Assembly (NCBI GenBank): GCA_051891855.1
Contig: JBJFFP010000042.1
Span: 1 to 42,622 of the forward strand
Reading direction: 5' to 3'
DNA from: SFDP01 sp051891855
GTDB taxonomy: Bacteria > Bacillota > Clostridia > Lachnospirales > Lachnospiraceae
Length of the DNA: 42,622 nucleotides
Shown: positions 1-8,820 of the stretch, piece after piece
How positions within the stretch are numbered: the first letter of the stretch is position 1
Layout: each line of letters opens with the position of its first letter
Notes under the pieces: generated by a model
The model's input: the letters and a program-made list of their open reading frames with translations, nothing else
Databases searched by the model: none
Told to the model about the DNA's origin: nothing
Made by a program: the position numbers and the translations under genes

Positions 1-237
1 CTCTTGGATGGCTTCTGTTGCAGCTTCTTCTTCTTCTGCTGCAGCCTCTTCTGTTTCTTCTGTTGCAGCTTCTTCTGCTGTCTCTTCAAGAGGCTCATTG
101 GTAAGCTCATTTCCGGATATGGTCTGCCCGGTTAGTTCTGCTGCATAGACATTACCGCCTACGGAAGGGCTTCCGGTTCCTGCCAGTATGGCAAGGGCCA
201 AAATCAGAGCCAGTAATCGCTTACATGTTCTTTTCAT
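1..237 (-). CDS. Secreted Glu/Ala-rich protein, N-terminal part (cut by window edge)
   Basis: Only the first 79 codons are present and the frame is open to base 1. The protein starts MKRTCKRLLALILALAILAG, a classic signal peptide: a basic n-region followed by a Leu/Ala/Ile core. Cleavage is likely near VYAAE at about residue 33. After this comes TGQTISGNELTNEPLEE and then a low-complexity Glu/Ala/Thr stretch to the window edge. An AGGAG ribosome binding site lies 5' of the ATG. The layout of signal peptide then acidic linker matches the 902-residue surface protein encoded just upstream on the same strand, so the two may be tandem paralogues. That is an inference, because no folded domain is visible here. 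Function is unknown. Confidence 0.75.
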   Translation of the reverse strand, partial: MKRTCKRLLALILALAILAGTGSPSVGGNVYAAELTGQTISGNELTNEPLEETAEEAATEETEEAAAEEEEAATEAIQE

Positions 238-279
238 TGTGCTTCTTTCTCCTTTCTTTTTGGTAAAAATCTACATAAA

Positions 280-294
280 GCGTTTTTAAAACGC
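280..294. promoter_or_regulatory. Perfect palindrome in the leader of the truncated secreted-protein gene
   Basis: GCGTTTT-T-AAAACGC, with 7-bp arms and a single central base, lies 43 nt upstream of the start codon at 237. It could be an operator. The central spacing is too small for a stable RNA hairpin without opening inner pairs. No convincing promoter was recognised around it. The rest of 238-529 holds only this, homopolymer A-runs and the terminator of the next gene. Confidence 0.3.
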
Positions 295-424
295 AATGCA
301 CCTTAGGTACCTTGGAGTGATTTTAACAGAATTTCTCTGCTTTGACCGGAATATGTAAAAAAAAGACGTCTGGATGTAAAAAAAGGTCATAGCCTCCTTT
401 TCTCACTCACTGATTCCAGGATAA

Positions 425-455
425 GAAAAAGACAGATAGAACATCTCTATCTGCC
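425..455 (-). terminator. Rho-independent terminator of the 902-residue surface protein gene
   Basis: Read on the minus strand, GGCAGATAGA and TCTATCTGTC form a 10-bp stem (one G-U pair) around a 5-nt loop, followed by a T-run. It lies about 75 nt past the stop codon at 530. Confidence 0.7.
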
Positions 456-529
456 TTTGTACTACCAGATTCCCTGGCATCTTTTATTCTTTTTGTAATC
501 CACTTTCCCGTTCAGAAGCGAATTTGCTT

Positions 530-3238
530 TTACAATTTAGGCCTCCTTTTTCTCTTAAACAGGCAGAGGGCTGTTCCTCCCGCTGCCGCAGTAACTGCTA
601 TTTTTCCTCCTGTCCCTATCTGCACTCCCTCTGTCTTTTCTTCCAAACTTCCTGTCTCATCAGATGCTTCAGAAGCTGCTTCTGTTATTCCTTCTTCCAA
701 TACTTCTTCCGTTATTTCTTCTTCAACTTCTTCTGTAACGGTGTAGACCTCCTGTTCCGGCTGCTTCTCTTCCTTTTCTATCTGCCGACTGATCTGTCTG
801 GGAAAGACTCCACTCTTTTGCTCTTCTGCCATAACTGCCTTATCTGCAGCTGTGAATACCTGATGCAAATCCCAGGATTGGGTTCCTTCTGTCCCGGAAA
901 AATTATTTTCTCCGCCGCCTTTCTCACCGCCCTTATCCGATGTGGGAGAGGCAGGATTCCATCTGGCATAAAGAATACTATCCTGTGTAACCGTATTGGT
1001 TTCAAAATCCCACTTTTTATCAGCAGCAAAGCTTTTATCACTATACCAGCCCTCCAGGGTATAATTCTTCTTTACTGCTGTTTGGGGCTTCACTGCCCTG
1101 CCCCCGCTGACAACAAATTGTGTACTCACAGCACTGCCTCCATCTGTATCAAAGACGACAGAAAAGAATTGCTGTAAGCCACTGTGGGCCTCCTGACTGT
1201 CCGAATAATCCTCGCCACCTGCTGCTTTTACCTTGAAGGTATAGCTGCCCGCTTCACCAATATTGAATATATACTCTGTTCCGGTTACAGAAGCAGCTTC
1301 CCCCTTTGCAGTGCTGTCCTTGTAAAGCTGAACAGAGTAACCGGCTGCGTCTTTTACTGCATCCCAGGTCACCTTTCCGGAAACATGGCCGTCCCATTGA
1401 AGGTTCTGCGGAGCACCCAGGGCAGGAGGGGGAATGACTATCTTAAGTTTTTCACTTACATTTCCCGCCTTATTCCTGATTATGATATAGATATCCTTTT
1501 TTCCTGCTGTAAGACGATCAAGGGAAATACTATTTTCTCCCTTGGTACAGGCTCCGCTTATACCGCTGGTGGTCAAATCCGCAGGTGCCTGCGTTCCACT
1601 GTCCACAACAAGATAATAATATGTACCCTCATCATCACTGATAAATCTGACCGTTGCATGGGTTTCGCTCTCACGGGTTGCTGTTCCATCCGAAAGGGCT
1701 GGCTGAGTGGTATCCATTACCGAAATAGAGATATCCTGAAATTCACTTCCATAGCCGGTTTTATAATCTCCGTTATACTGCTCACTGAACAGCTTCAGCG
1801 TATAGCTGCCCGGCCCAAGGCCGGTAGGAAGGCTAATCTTCGCCGTACCTTCTGTACTGTTCTGCACAATCCGGCCATAATAAAGGATAGAATTACTGCT
1901 ATCTGCAAGCATCGCAGACACATACTCATTGCTGCCTGTCTTTGCACCGGAATAGGTAATATCCATAATCCATTCCGCATATCCTTCCTTCTGGGTTGTC
2001 TTGTCCACTGTAGAAGCCGAAAAGCTGCGCTGGCTGTCCTTTAGGGTTACTTTCCATTCATTTGCCGTATTTGTCCCAACTTCTAAAATCGTTCCTATGA
2101 CGCCTTGATTACTCTCTACGGCAGCAGAGGTAAGAAGAACGGCATTCAGATTCAGATTAATAGCAGGGCGAATCGCATAGAAGTTACAGTCTACGTCCAT
2201 TCCATTTCCCATCACTTCGCCGGTAAGCGGTACCCCTGCTGCACGGTCTTCAAAAAGGCCGGGAGAACGAAGCCACCAAGCATCGGACTGTCCGGGATTA
2301 TACATATCCTCACTGCCTATGCTGCCGCCCCCGGCAACATAGGCTGTATTCGTACTTATACGGCTGCTGTTACCATTAAGGAAGTAGCTGCTGTTACTTG
2401 CTTCCGCTATAGATAATAAGAACACCCTATCCGACGTATTAGCGCCGCCTTCTGTCCCATGATCCGGATTATCATCGTTTATCACATCCGTTTGTAAAAT
2501 TCCACTCTGCTCTCCACCGGAAAAGGTGCCTTTCAAAAATGTACCATTCAGCCAGGTACGCAGAGTACAGCCTTTCCATCTAATATTGATACAGGAAGAA
2601 TGATACCTTCTTACATCCAGATTTTGATCTGACAGCAGAAACAGCTTCCCACTGCCGTTTTCATTATTGGAAAGTACCCTCCATTTGACAGGCTCTTTCC
2701 AATAATATGGGCCCTGGTCGTTTTTCACTGCTGTGCTTGACTGTATCCAGTCAACATTCTTTGTTCCGGCAGGCTTCTTTTTTCCTGCACTGGACTGCTG
2801 ATAATTTCCGAAGTATATATTGCTGCTCTGGCCGCCTTCAAGTTGTCCGGCACCGATTACCACTGCCGGGCCATTATAGCTTGCCGTTTTCACCGGCATA
2901 GCCCAGACAGAGCTTCCTTCCTTGTGTGGCTGCAGTGTTCCCTCATCGGCATCCTCAATTTCATATACTTCTTCTACTTCTTCTACTTCTTCTACTTCTT
3001 CATCATTCTTATCGGAATTAAGATGGTGTTCGTACTCCTCCTGTGTATCTGTCTGAACCGATGAATTTTCTTCTTGTACTTGTTCAGACAAACCTTCTTC
3101 CTCTAACTGTTCAGGCAGACTTTCCTCCTCTAACTGGATTTCTTCTTTGGCATATACCTGTCGATAGCACAAGAAAATCATCATCGTCATGCAAAGAAGC
3201 AGACACAAAACTCTTCCCCTTTTTAGTTCCCTTGCCAT
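530..3238 (-). CDS. Large cell-surface protein with DUF6273, fibronectin-like and InlB B-repeat domains
   Basis: The 902-residue protein has an N-terminal hydrophobic signal (LCLLLCMTMMIFLCY, residues 11-25). An acidic Glu-rich linker follows to about residue 105. A DUF6273-like domain at roughly 125-370 contains VKWRVLSN, LRTWLNG and DAWWLRSPG. Ig/fibronectin-type segments follow; the one from about 605 starts GAPQNLQWDG. An InlB (Listeria-Bacteroides) repeat at about 692-760 contains FDTDGGS and GWYSD and ends LYARW. A second Glu-rich stretch leads to a C-terminal hydrophobic helix with a KRKRRPKL basic tail. There is no LPXTG motif, so anchoring would be by the C-terminal helix. The start has an AGGAG site. 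The gene begins 56 nt after serA with no terminator visible between them, so some read-through from serCA is possible. These domains suggest an adhesin or surface-binding role; ligand unknown. Confidence 0.85.
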   Translation of the reverse strand: MARELKRGRVLCLLLCMTMMIFLCYRQVYAKEEIQLEEESLPEQLEEEGLSEQVQEENSSVQTDTQEEYEHHLNSDKNDEEVEEVEEVEEVYEIEDADEGTLQPHKEGSSVWAMPVKTASYNGPAVVIGAGQLEGGQSSNIYFGNYQQSSAGKKKPAGTKNVDWIQSSTAVKNDQGPYYWKEPVKWRVLSNNENGSGKLFLLSDQNLDVRRYHSSCINIRWKGCTLRTWLNGTFLKGTFSGGEQSGILQTDVINDDNPDHGTEGGANTSDRVFLLSIAEASNSSYFLNGNSSRISTNTAYVAGGGSIGSEDMYNPGQSDAWWLRSPGLFEDRAAGVPLTGEVMGNGMDVDCNFYAIRPAINLNLNAVLLTSAAVESNQGVIGTILEVGTNTANEWKVTLKDSQRSFSASTVDKTTQKEGYAEWIMDITYSGAKTGSNEYVSAMLADSSNSILYYGRIVQNSTEGTAKISLPTGLGPGSYTLKLFSEQYNGDYKTGYGSEFQDISISVMDTTQPALSDGTATRESETHATVRFISDDEGTYYYLVVDSGTQAPADLTTSGISGACTKGENSISLDRLTAGKKDIYIIIRNKAGNVSEKLKIVIPPPALGAPQNLQWDGHVSGKVTWDAVKDAAGYSVQLYKDSTAKGEAASVTGTEYIFNIGEAGSYTFKVKAAGGEDYSDSQEAHSGLQQFFSVVFDTDGGSAVSTQFVVSGGRAVKPQTAVKKNYTLEGWYSDKSFAADKKWDFETNTVTQDSILYARWNPASPTSDKGGEKGGGENNFSGTEGTQSWDLHQVFTAADKAVMAEEQKSGVFPRQISRQIEKEEKQPEQEVYTVTEEVEEEITEEVLEEGITEAASEASDETGSLEEKTEGVQIGTGGKIAVTAAAGGTALCLFKRKRRPKL
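2966..3001 (-). repeat. Four perfect 9-bp tandem repeats inside the surface protein gene
   Basis: On the coding strand GAAGAAGTA is repeated four times and encodes Glu-Glu-Val x4. The unit is a multiple of three, so changes in copy number would alter linker length without shifting frame. Confidence 0.9.
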
Positions 3239-3294
3239 TCCCCATTTCTCCTTTTTCTTCGGTATGCTTCTGCCTCTATTCTTCCCTGTTGCTT

Positions 3295-4458
3295 TTATTT
3301 AACTACTCTTACTCTGAATACTCCTTCAACCGACTCTAAAGCCTTGATTATTTCCTGGGATAAAGGTGTTTCCACATCGAACATGGTGTAGGCAACTTCT
3401 CCCTTAGACTTGTTGATCATATCGGTAATATTGATTTCATTATCACCGAGAATCGTAGAAAATTTACCAATCATATTTTTGATATTTTTATGGAAAACAG
3501 CCACTCTTCCCGCCTGCTCACATCTTCCCATATCACAGTTGGGATAATTTACACTATTAATAATATTTCCGTTTTCCAGATAATTTTTCAGCTCCTTTAC
3601 TGCCATTACTGCACAGTTATCCTCGGATTCTTCCGTAGAAGCCCCCAGATGAGGAATTACGATACAGCCCTCTTTTCCTACCGTAGCAGGATTGGGAAAG
3701 TCAGTCACATATTTACGGATTTTTCCGGAGGCAATTCCCTCAAGCACTGCCTCTTCATCTGCCAGAAGATCGCGGGAAAAGTTTAACAGCACCACTCCAT
3801 CCTTCATTTTGGAAATGGCCTCCCCGTTAATCATGCTACGGGTAGCATCCATCAGCGGTACATGAATGGTAATAAAATCACATTTTTCATAAATCTCATC
3901 CACGTTCAGCACATGCTTCACATCACGGCTTAAATTCCACGCAGCATCCACCGATACATAGGGGTCATAGCCATATACCTCCATACCCATATGCTTTGCC
4001 ACGTTGGCTACCTTGACACCGATAGCCCCCAAACCGATGATTCCCAGCTTCTTATCCTCCAGCTCGGTACCGGCAAAATTTTTCTTCTCCTTCTCTGCCA
4101 GCTTGGCAATATCGGGATTATCCTGATTGTCCATTACCCAGTTAATTCCGCCTACTACATCACGGGCAGCCAGAAGCATTCCCGCAATCACCAGCTCCTT
4201 AACCCCGTTGGCGTTTGCACCGGGAGTATTGAACACTACCACTCCCTTCTGTGCGCATTTGTCTAAAGGGATATTGTTTACTCCCGCACCGGCTCTGGCC
4301 ACTGCCAGAAGATTATCCGGAATTTCCATATCGTGCATAGAAGCGCTTCTTACCAGGATTCCATCTGCTTCATCAATCTTATCCGTCTGTACATAGTTCT
4401 CATTAAAGCGTTTAGTTCCCACCTGAGCGATAGGATTCAGGCAATGATATTTAAACAT
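3295..4458 (-). CDS. serA: D-3-phosphoglycerate dehydrogenase
   Basis: First step of serine synthesis: oxidation of 3-phosphoglycerate to 3-phosphohydroxypyruvate with NAD+. The 387 residues form a short-type SerA: an N-terminal substrate-binding half, a Rossmann half with GLGAIG at 142-147, Arg229 in NFSRD, catalytic His270 in PHLGAST, and a C-terminal ACT domain at about 316-387 that usually binds serine for feedback control. The loop that in most homologues reads DVFxxEP is replaced here by TDFPNP (252-257), so the usual acidic partner of the catalytic His is not obvious. The gene lies 45 nt downstream of serC in the same orientation and shares its promoter. Identification is firm. Confidence 0.96.
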   Translation of the reverse strand: MFKYHCLNPIAQVGTKRFNENYVQTDKIDEADGILVRSASMHDMEIPDNLLAVARAGAGVNNIPLDKCAQKGVVVFNTPGANANGVKELVIAGMLLAARDVVGGINWVMDNQDNPDIAKLAEKEKKNFAGTELEDKKLGIIGLGAIGVKVANVAKHMGMEVYGYDPYVSVDAAWNLSRDVKHVLNVDEIYEKCDFITIHVPLMDATRSMINGEAISKMKDGVVLLNFSRDLLADEEAVLEGIASGKIRKYVTDFPNPATVGKEGCIVIPHLGASTEESEDNCAVMAVKELKNYLENGNIINSVNYPNCDMGRCEQAGRVAVFHKNIKNMIGKFSTILGDNEINITDMINKSKGEVAYTMFDVETPLSQEIIKALESVEGVFRVRVVK

Positions 4459-4503
4459 AACTCCTCACTTTCACGAAAGCTGCAGGCTTTTTGCATCCTA
4501 AAG

Positions 4504-5592
4504 CTATGCCCGGCAGTTTTCTTCCTCAAATTTTTTCATAAACTCCACTAATTTAATTACGCCTTCCTTAGGCATGGCATTATAAATGCTGGCACGCATA
4601 CCGCCGACACTTCTGTGTCCCTTCAGATTCTCCAGCCCCGCTTCCTTTGCTTCTTTGACAAATTTAGCATCCAGCTCATCATCTCCGGTTACAAAGGGTA
4701 CATTCATCAAAGAACGATCCTCTCTTCTCACCGTACCCTTAAACAGCTTACTGCTGTCCAAAAAGTCGTAAAGAATGGCTGCCTTTTCTTCATTATATTT
4801 CTTCATAGCAGCTAAACCGCCCTGTTTTTTCAGCCACTTGAATACCTTACCGCAAATATAGATTCCATAAGCCGGAGGGGTGTTGTATAAGGACTCATTG
4901 TCTGCATGAATTTTATACTGCAGCATAGTGGGTGTTCCGGGCAGAACATCCTCCGTAATTAAATCCTCACGAATAATAACGATTACCACACCTGCCGGTC
5001 CAATATTCTTCTGTACTCCTCCATAAATGACTCCATATTTATTGACATCAACCGGCTCTGATAAGAAGCAGCTGGAAACATCTGCTACAAGAGTCTTTCC
5101 CTTAGTATTGGGCAAAGTTTTAAATTTAGTTCCATAGATAGTATTGTTTTCACAGATATAAACATAATCTGCATCCTGGGAAATGGGTAAATCGGAGCAA
5201 TCCGGTATGTAAGAAAAGGTTTCATCCTCACTGGAAGCAATCTTGTTTGCCTTACCATATTTTGCCGCTTCCTGATAGGCCTTTTTTGCCCACTGTCCCG
5301 TTACAATGTAGTCAGCCACCTTATTCTTCATCAGATTCATGGGAATCATGGCAAACTGCTGGCTGGCGCCTCCCTGTAAAAACAGTACCTTATAATTGTC
5401 GGGAATCTCCATTAATTCTCTTAAATCCGCCTCTGCCTCTTTAATGATCGTCTCATAAACCTTAGAGCGATGGCTCATCTCCATAACAGACATTCCGCAT
5501 CCTTTGTAATCCAACATTTCCTCTGCTGCTTCTTTTAAGACCTCTTCAGGTAAAACAGCCGGCCCTGCCGAAAAGTTATATACTCTGCTCAT
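4504..5592 (-). CDS. serC: Phosphoserine aminotransferase
   Basis: Second step of serine synthesis: 3-phosphohydroxypyruvate plus glutamate gives phosphoserine. It can also act in pyridoxal phosphate synthesis. The start MSRVYNFSAGPAVLPEEVL is the family signature, the PLP lysine lies in GGVQKNIGPAG, and the C-terminal HRSVGGMRAS binds phosphate. I chose the ATG at 5592 (362 residues, normal family length). The frame also has an ATG at 5604, but the GGAGGAG ribosome binding site overlaps those first codons and is correctly spaced for 5592. It heads a serC-serA operon with its own promoter just after the L,D-transpeptidase gene. Confidence 0.96.
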   Translation of the reverse strand: MSRVYNFSAGPAVLPEEVLKEAAEEMLDYKGCGMSVMEMSHRSKVYETIIKEAEADLRELMEIPDNYKVLFLQGGASQQFAMIPMNLMKNKVADYIVTGQWAKKAYQEAAKYGKANKIASSEDETFSYIPDCSDLPISQDADYVYICENNTIYGTKFKTLPNTKGKTLVADVSSCFLSEPVDVNKYGVIYGGVQKNIGPAGVVIVIIREDLITEDVLPGTPTMLQYKIHADNESLYNTPPAYGIYICGKVFKWLKKQGGLAAMKKYNEEKAAILYDFLDSSKLFKGTVRREDRSLMNVPFVTGDDELDAKFVKEAKEAGLENLKGHRSVGGMRASIYNAMPKEGVIKLVEFMKKFEEENCRA

Positions 5593-5644
5593 TTTCTCCT
5601 CCATTCTGGTGTTAAAGCATCCAACTCAACTCTGAATAGTCAAC

Positions 5645-5673
5645 ATTTTACAATGCTTTCATGCGTTAGTCAA
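5645..5673 (-). promoter_or_regulatory. Promoter of serC-serA
   Basis: On the minus strand TTGACT, a 17-nt spacer and TAAAAT lie about 50 nt upstream of the serC start. The -35 box is less than 10 nt past the stop codon of the preceding gene. Confidence 0.75.
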
Positions 5674-5681
5674 TTACCTTG

Positions 5682-7085
5682 TTAATTATATATCACAACA
5701 GGGATACCCACTTCGATCATTCCAAAAAGCTCTTCCATTTTATCCAGCGGAGTATTGATGCAGCCGTGGGAACCATCTCTGATGTATATTTCTCCTCCAA
5801 ATTGGCTGCGCCAGGTGGCATCATGGATACCGATTCCTCCATAAACGGGAACCCAAAAATTCACCGGTGCCCTATATCCCTCTCCCCGGAGAATGGCATC
5901 TTCCTTTTTGTTGTAGATATAGCAGACCATCTGGGGAGTTCCCATTCCTTTATTTGTACAGCCCGTAACCACATCCGTTTCCAGTCTAACTTCCCCTTCT
6001 TCAAGATAGTACATTTTTTGGGCTCCCATATCTATCTCTATGTAGGTATTTCCTATTCCATGCTGATCCTTATAGCTGATATCCCGGGAATATTTGGGAC
6101 TATGCTCTACAGGCTCACTGCTGCCTTCCTTAAGAAGCTGGGTCAAATACTTTACTTCTGTCTTCTGGTCGATCTGCAATCCGTAATTTCCTTTGGTAAT
6201 ATGTACTTCTCTTCCGTCCCGAGTGGTAAAATACCAATTGTGCCAGGTATCATATTCCTTCGCCAGCTCTTTTATAAACTCTGTAATGCTCTCCTGCCTG
6301 ATCATCAGCTTTTCTTCTTTATCAAGAACAAATTCTTCTGTTTTCTCATCCCGCAGAATGAATTTTGCCAGTTCTGCCTTCGTCAGCCTTCTGCTTTCCT
6401 CCTTAATGGTATAGGTCAACGAAAAGCTCTGAAAGTCCTCAACCTTTGCGTAAAGCCTTCTTACCTCTTCCATAGCGGCAGTATCCTCCCTCTGAAAATA
6501 GCATCCGCTTTCCACAAGACTGATAAAATCCCCAGCTGAATAAACAGCCTCTCTGATGGCCTTTCCGGCAGCAGAAAGCTGTAAGACATCCGCTTTATTT
6601 TCCTCCAGCTGATAGCCCTCGGGTCCCAAAACGATAGAAAGACTGTCTTCCGTCAGGTGTAGATTCTTTTCATAAAAATTGGCAGTATAAATCCACTGTT
6701 CCAGATTCTTCTCCTGAAAATCAATAATGGGCAGAAGGGTCTGATTTTGATGGCCTGTAACCAGCTGGTAAAACCAGTTAAAGGGATTTTGATGCTTCAG
6801 ATACTCCTCCAGCGCGGGCTTGAAATCAAAGCTGAGCTTCAGCTCTTCTGCAGAAAGGAAGTCCTCGCTTTCCATTCCTTCTATTCTCAGTCCTTCATAG
6901 GAAAAGTTTTCCGTAAGCTCCTTCTGAACCTCCTCCACCGTTTTTCCCGTACAATAGATTCCATTAATCCAAGTACCGTAATAAAAAGAATCCTGATAAT
7001 AAATTGCCAGGCCCAAATAAATCAGACCCGGCAATAGTATACAGGATAATAATACGGCAAGAATTATTCCTGTTGTTTTTTTCAT
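5682..7085 (-). CDS. Membrane-anchored L,D-transpeptidase (YkuD) with peptidoglycan-binding-like domain
   Basis: The 467-residue protein has a single N-terminal membrane helix (residues 6-28), an extracellular region of about 300 residues resembling the PG_binding_4 / VanW-like domains found in Gram-positive transpeptidases, and a C-terminal YkuD domain at about 345-467. The catalytic motif is complete: His421 in GIGIHDA, then SHGC with Cys442 and Asn444. Enzymes of this type form 3-3 cross-links in peptidoglycan outside the membrane and resist most penicillins. A CAGGAG site precedes the ATG. The gene starts 22 nt after ilvB, so it is likely transcribed with the branched-chain amino-acid genes although it has no obvious metabolic link to them. 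Domain call is strong; physiological role is inferred. Confidence 0.92.
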   Translation of the reverse strand: MKKTTGIILAVLLSCILLPGLIYLGLAIYYQDSFYYGTWINGIYCTGKTVEEVQKELTENFSYEGLRIEGMESEDFLSAEELKLSFDFKPALEEYLKHQNPFNWFYQLVTGHQNQTLLPIIDFQEKNLEQWIYTANFYEKNLHLTEDSLSIVLGPEGYQLEENKADVLQLSAAGKAIREAVYSAGDFISLVESGCYFQREDTAAMEEVRRLYAKVEDFQSFSLTYTIKEESRRLTKAELAKFILRDEKTEEFVLDKEEKLMIRQESITEFIKELAKEYDTWHNWYFTTRDGREVHITKGNYGLQIDQKTEVKYLTQLLKEGSSEPVEHSPKYSRDISYKDQHGIGNTYIEIDMGAQKMYYLEEGEVRLETDVVTGCTNKGMGTPQMVCYIYNKKEDAILRGEGYRAPVNFWVPVYGGIGIHDATWRSQFGGEIYIRDGSHGCINTPLDKMEELFGMIEVGIPVVIYN

Positions 7086-7107
7086 AAAGAAACTCCTGCT
7101 TCTGCTC

Positions 7108-8790
7108 CTAATTTGTCTGCTTCTTTAAATCTTCCTCGTCAAAGGCCTCACTGATGGGTGCCCCTGCCGGTACCATGGGAAATACCTTGTCATCCATAGG
7201 GATAATGCAGTTGATTAGTACCGGTTTTTTCCCCTGGATGGCCTTCTTAATTGCCGGAGCCACCTCCTCTTTTGTAGTCACCAAAATTGCCTCACAGCCT
7301 AAGCCCTCTGCCACCTTACAGAAATCCACTTGGTCTTCCAAAACCGTTTGTGAGTATCTTCCCTCGTAGAAAAGGGTCTGCCACTGTCTTACCATTCCTA
7401 ATACATGATTATTGATTACTACCTGAATAATGGGAATTTGGTAACGGCTGGCAGTGGCCAGCTCATTCATGTTCATTCTGAAACAGCCATCTCCGGCAAT
7501 GTTGATGCAGATTTTTTCCGGTTTACCTATTTTGGCTCCTATACAGGCCCCCAGACCATAGCCCATGGTTCCCAGCCCTCCTGAAGAAAGGAAGGTTCTG
7601 GGTTCGGTATAGTGGTAAAACTGTGCCGCCCACATCTGGTGCTGTCCTACATCTGTAGTAATTACAGCCTTACCCTCAGTTATCCGATCAATTTCTTCAA
7701 TAATATAAGGGCAGCTTAAGACCGATTTGTCATATTTTAAGGGGTATTTTTCCTTCAGCTGCCGGATATAGGAAAGCCATTCACCGTTATCCTTTTGTGT
7801 TACTCTTTCATTTAATATGGTCAAAACTTCCTTTAAATCTCCTACGATAGAGGCATCCGTCCGAATATTCTTATCCACCTCTGCCGCATCGATGTCAATA
7901 TGTAAGATCTTGGCTTTGGAAGCAAAGGTTTTGGGATTTCCCACCACACGGTCAGAGAAGCGCGCACCTAAAGCAATCAAAAGATCGCAGTTGCTTACTC
8001 CCAGGTTGGAGGTCTTGGTGCCATGCATACCAATCATCCCGGTATTATATTCATCATATCCGTCAAAGGTTCCCCGGGCCATCAAAGTTTCACATACCGG
8101 TGCCTGTATTTTTTTTGCAAATATTCTCACTTCCCGGGATGCTTCTGAAAGCACTGCACCGCCTCCCAGATAGATGAAGGGTTTATGAGCCTTTTCAATC
8201 AGCTTCAACGCCTTCTCTATATCTTCCTCTGTAAAATGGCTTTGTTTTACAGGCGGCTGGGGCTCTTTTTTCTCATATTCACAAAGGGCAGCCGTCACAT
8301 CCTTAGTAATATCCACCAATACGGGGCCTGGTCTGCCGGACTGGGCAATGTGGAAGGCCTTGCGGATGGTGTCTGCCAGAATTTTTACATCCTTAACAAT
8401 AAAGCCATGCTTGGTGATGGGCATGGTAACCCCGGCTATATCCACCTCTTGGAAGCTGTCCTTTCCCAGTAAAGGCAGGGTCACATTAGCGGTGATGGCT
8501 ACCATGGGGATCGAATCCATATAGGCTGTTGCAATTCCCGTAACCAGATTGGTGGCACCGGGGCCGCTGGTGGCCATACATACTCCCACCTTGCCGGTTG
8601 CTCTGGCATAGCCGTCAGCTGCATGGGAAGCTCCCTGCTCATGGCTGGTGAGAACATGAAAAATTTCCTCCTGATGCTTATACAAAGCATCATAAATATT
8701 CAGAATGGATCCGCCCGGATAGCCGAAAACGGTATCCACTCCCTGCTCCTTCAAGCATTCTATTACAATTTCCGCACCTGTTAACTGCAT
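7108..8790 (-). CDS. ilvB: Acetolactate synthase, large catalytic subunit
   Basis: A TPP-dependent enzyme condensing two pyruvates, or pyruvate with 2-oxobutyrate, to start valine/isoleucine synthesis. The 560 residues have the three-domain plan: the N-terminal domain has FGYPGGSIL and the cofactor-activating Glu51 in TSHEQGASHAADGYARATG; the middle FAD-type domain has GARFSDRVVGNP; the C-terminal TPP-binding motif runs from GDGCFRMNMNEL to VINN. FAD-type ALS rather than catabolic AlsS is favoured by the operon context with ilvD and leuB. No regulatory small subunit (ilvN/ilvH) gene is adjacent in this window, which is unusual for a biosynthetic enzyme. The GAGAGGAAATT leader gives a good ribosome site. 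It lies 30 nt after ilvD. Confidence 0.95.
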   Translation of the reverse strand: MQLTGAEIVIECLKEQGVDTVFGYPGGSILNIYDALYKHQEEIFHVLTSHEQGASHAADGYARATGKVGVCMATSGPGATNLVTGIATAYMDSIPMVAITANVTLPLLGKDSFQEVDIAGVTMPITKHGFIVKDVKILADTIRKAFHIAQSGRPGPVLVDITKDVTAALCEYEKKEPQPPVKQSHFTEEDIEKALKLIEKAHKPFIYLGGGAVLSEASREVRIFAKKIQAPVCETLMARGTFDGYDEYNTGMIGMHGTKTSNLGVSNCDLLIALGARFSDRVVGNPKTFASKAKILHIDIDAAEVDKNIRTDASIVGDLKEVLTILNERVTQKDNGEWLSYIRQLKEKYPLKYDKSVLSCPYIIEEIDRITEGKAVITTDVGQHQMWAAQFYHYTEPRTFLSSGGLGTMGYGLGACIGAKIGKPEKICINIAGDGCFRMNMNELATASRYQIPIIQVVINNHVLGMVRQWQTLFYEGRYSQTVLEDQVDFCKVAEGLGCEAILVTTKEEVAPAIKKAIQGKKPVLINCIIPMDDKVFPMVPAGAPISEAFDEEDLKKQTN

Positions 8791-8820
8791 AATTTCCTCT
8801 CTATCTGCTTTTTAGCTGCT

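Noticed and set aside
524..2044. Long plus-strand open frames of 217 and 286 codons opposite the 902-residue surface protein gene
   Set aside because: They are antisense shadows: no ribosome site, Cys- and Phe-rich odd composition, and the minus-strand frame has clear domains.
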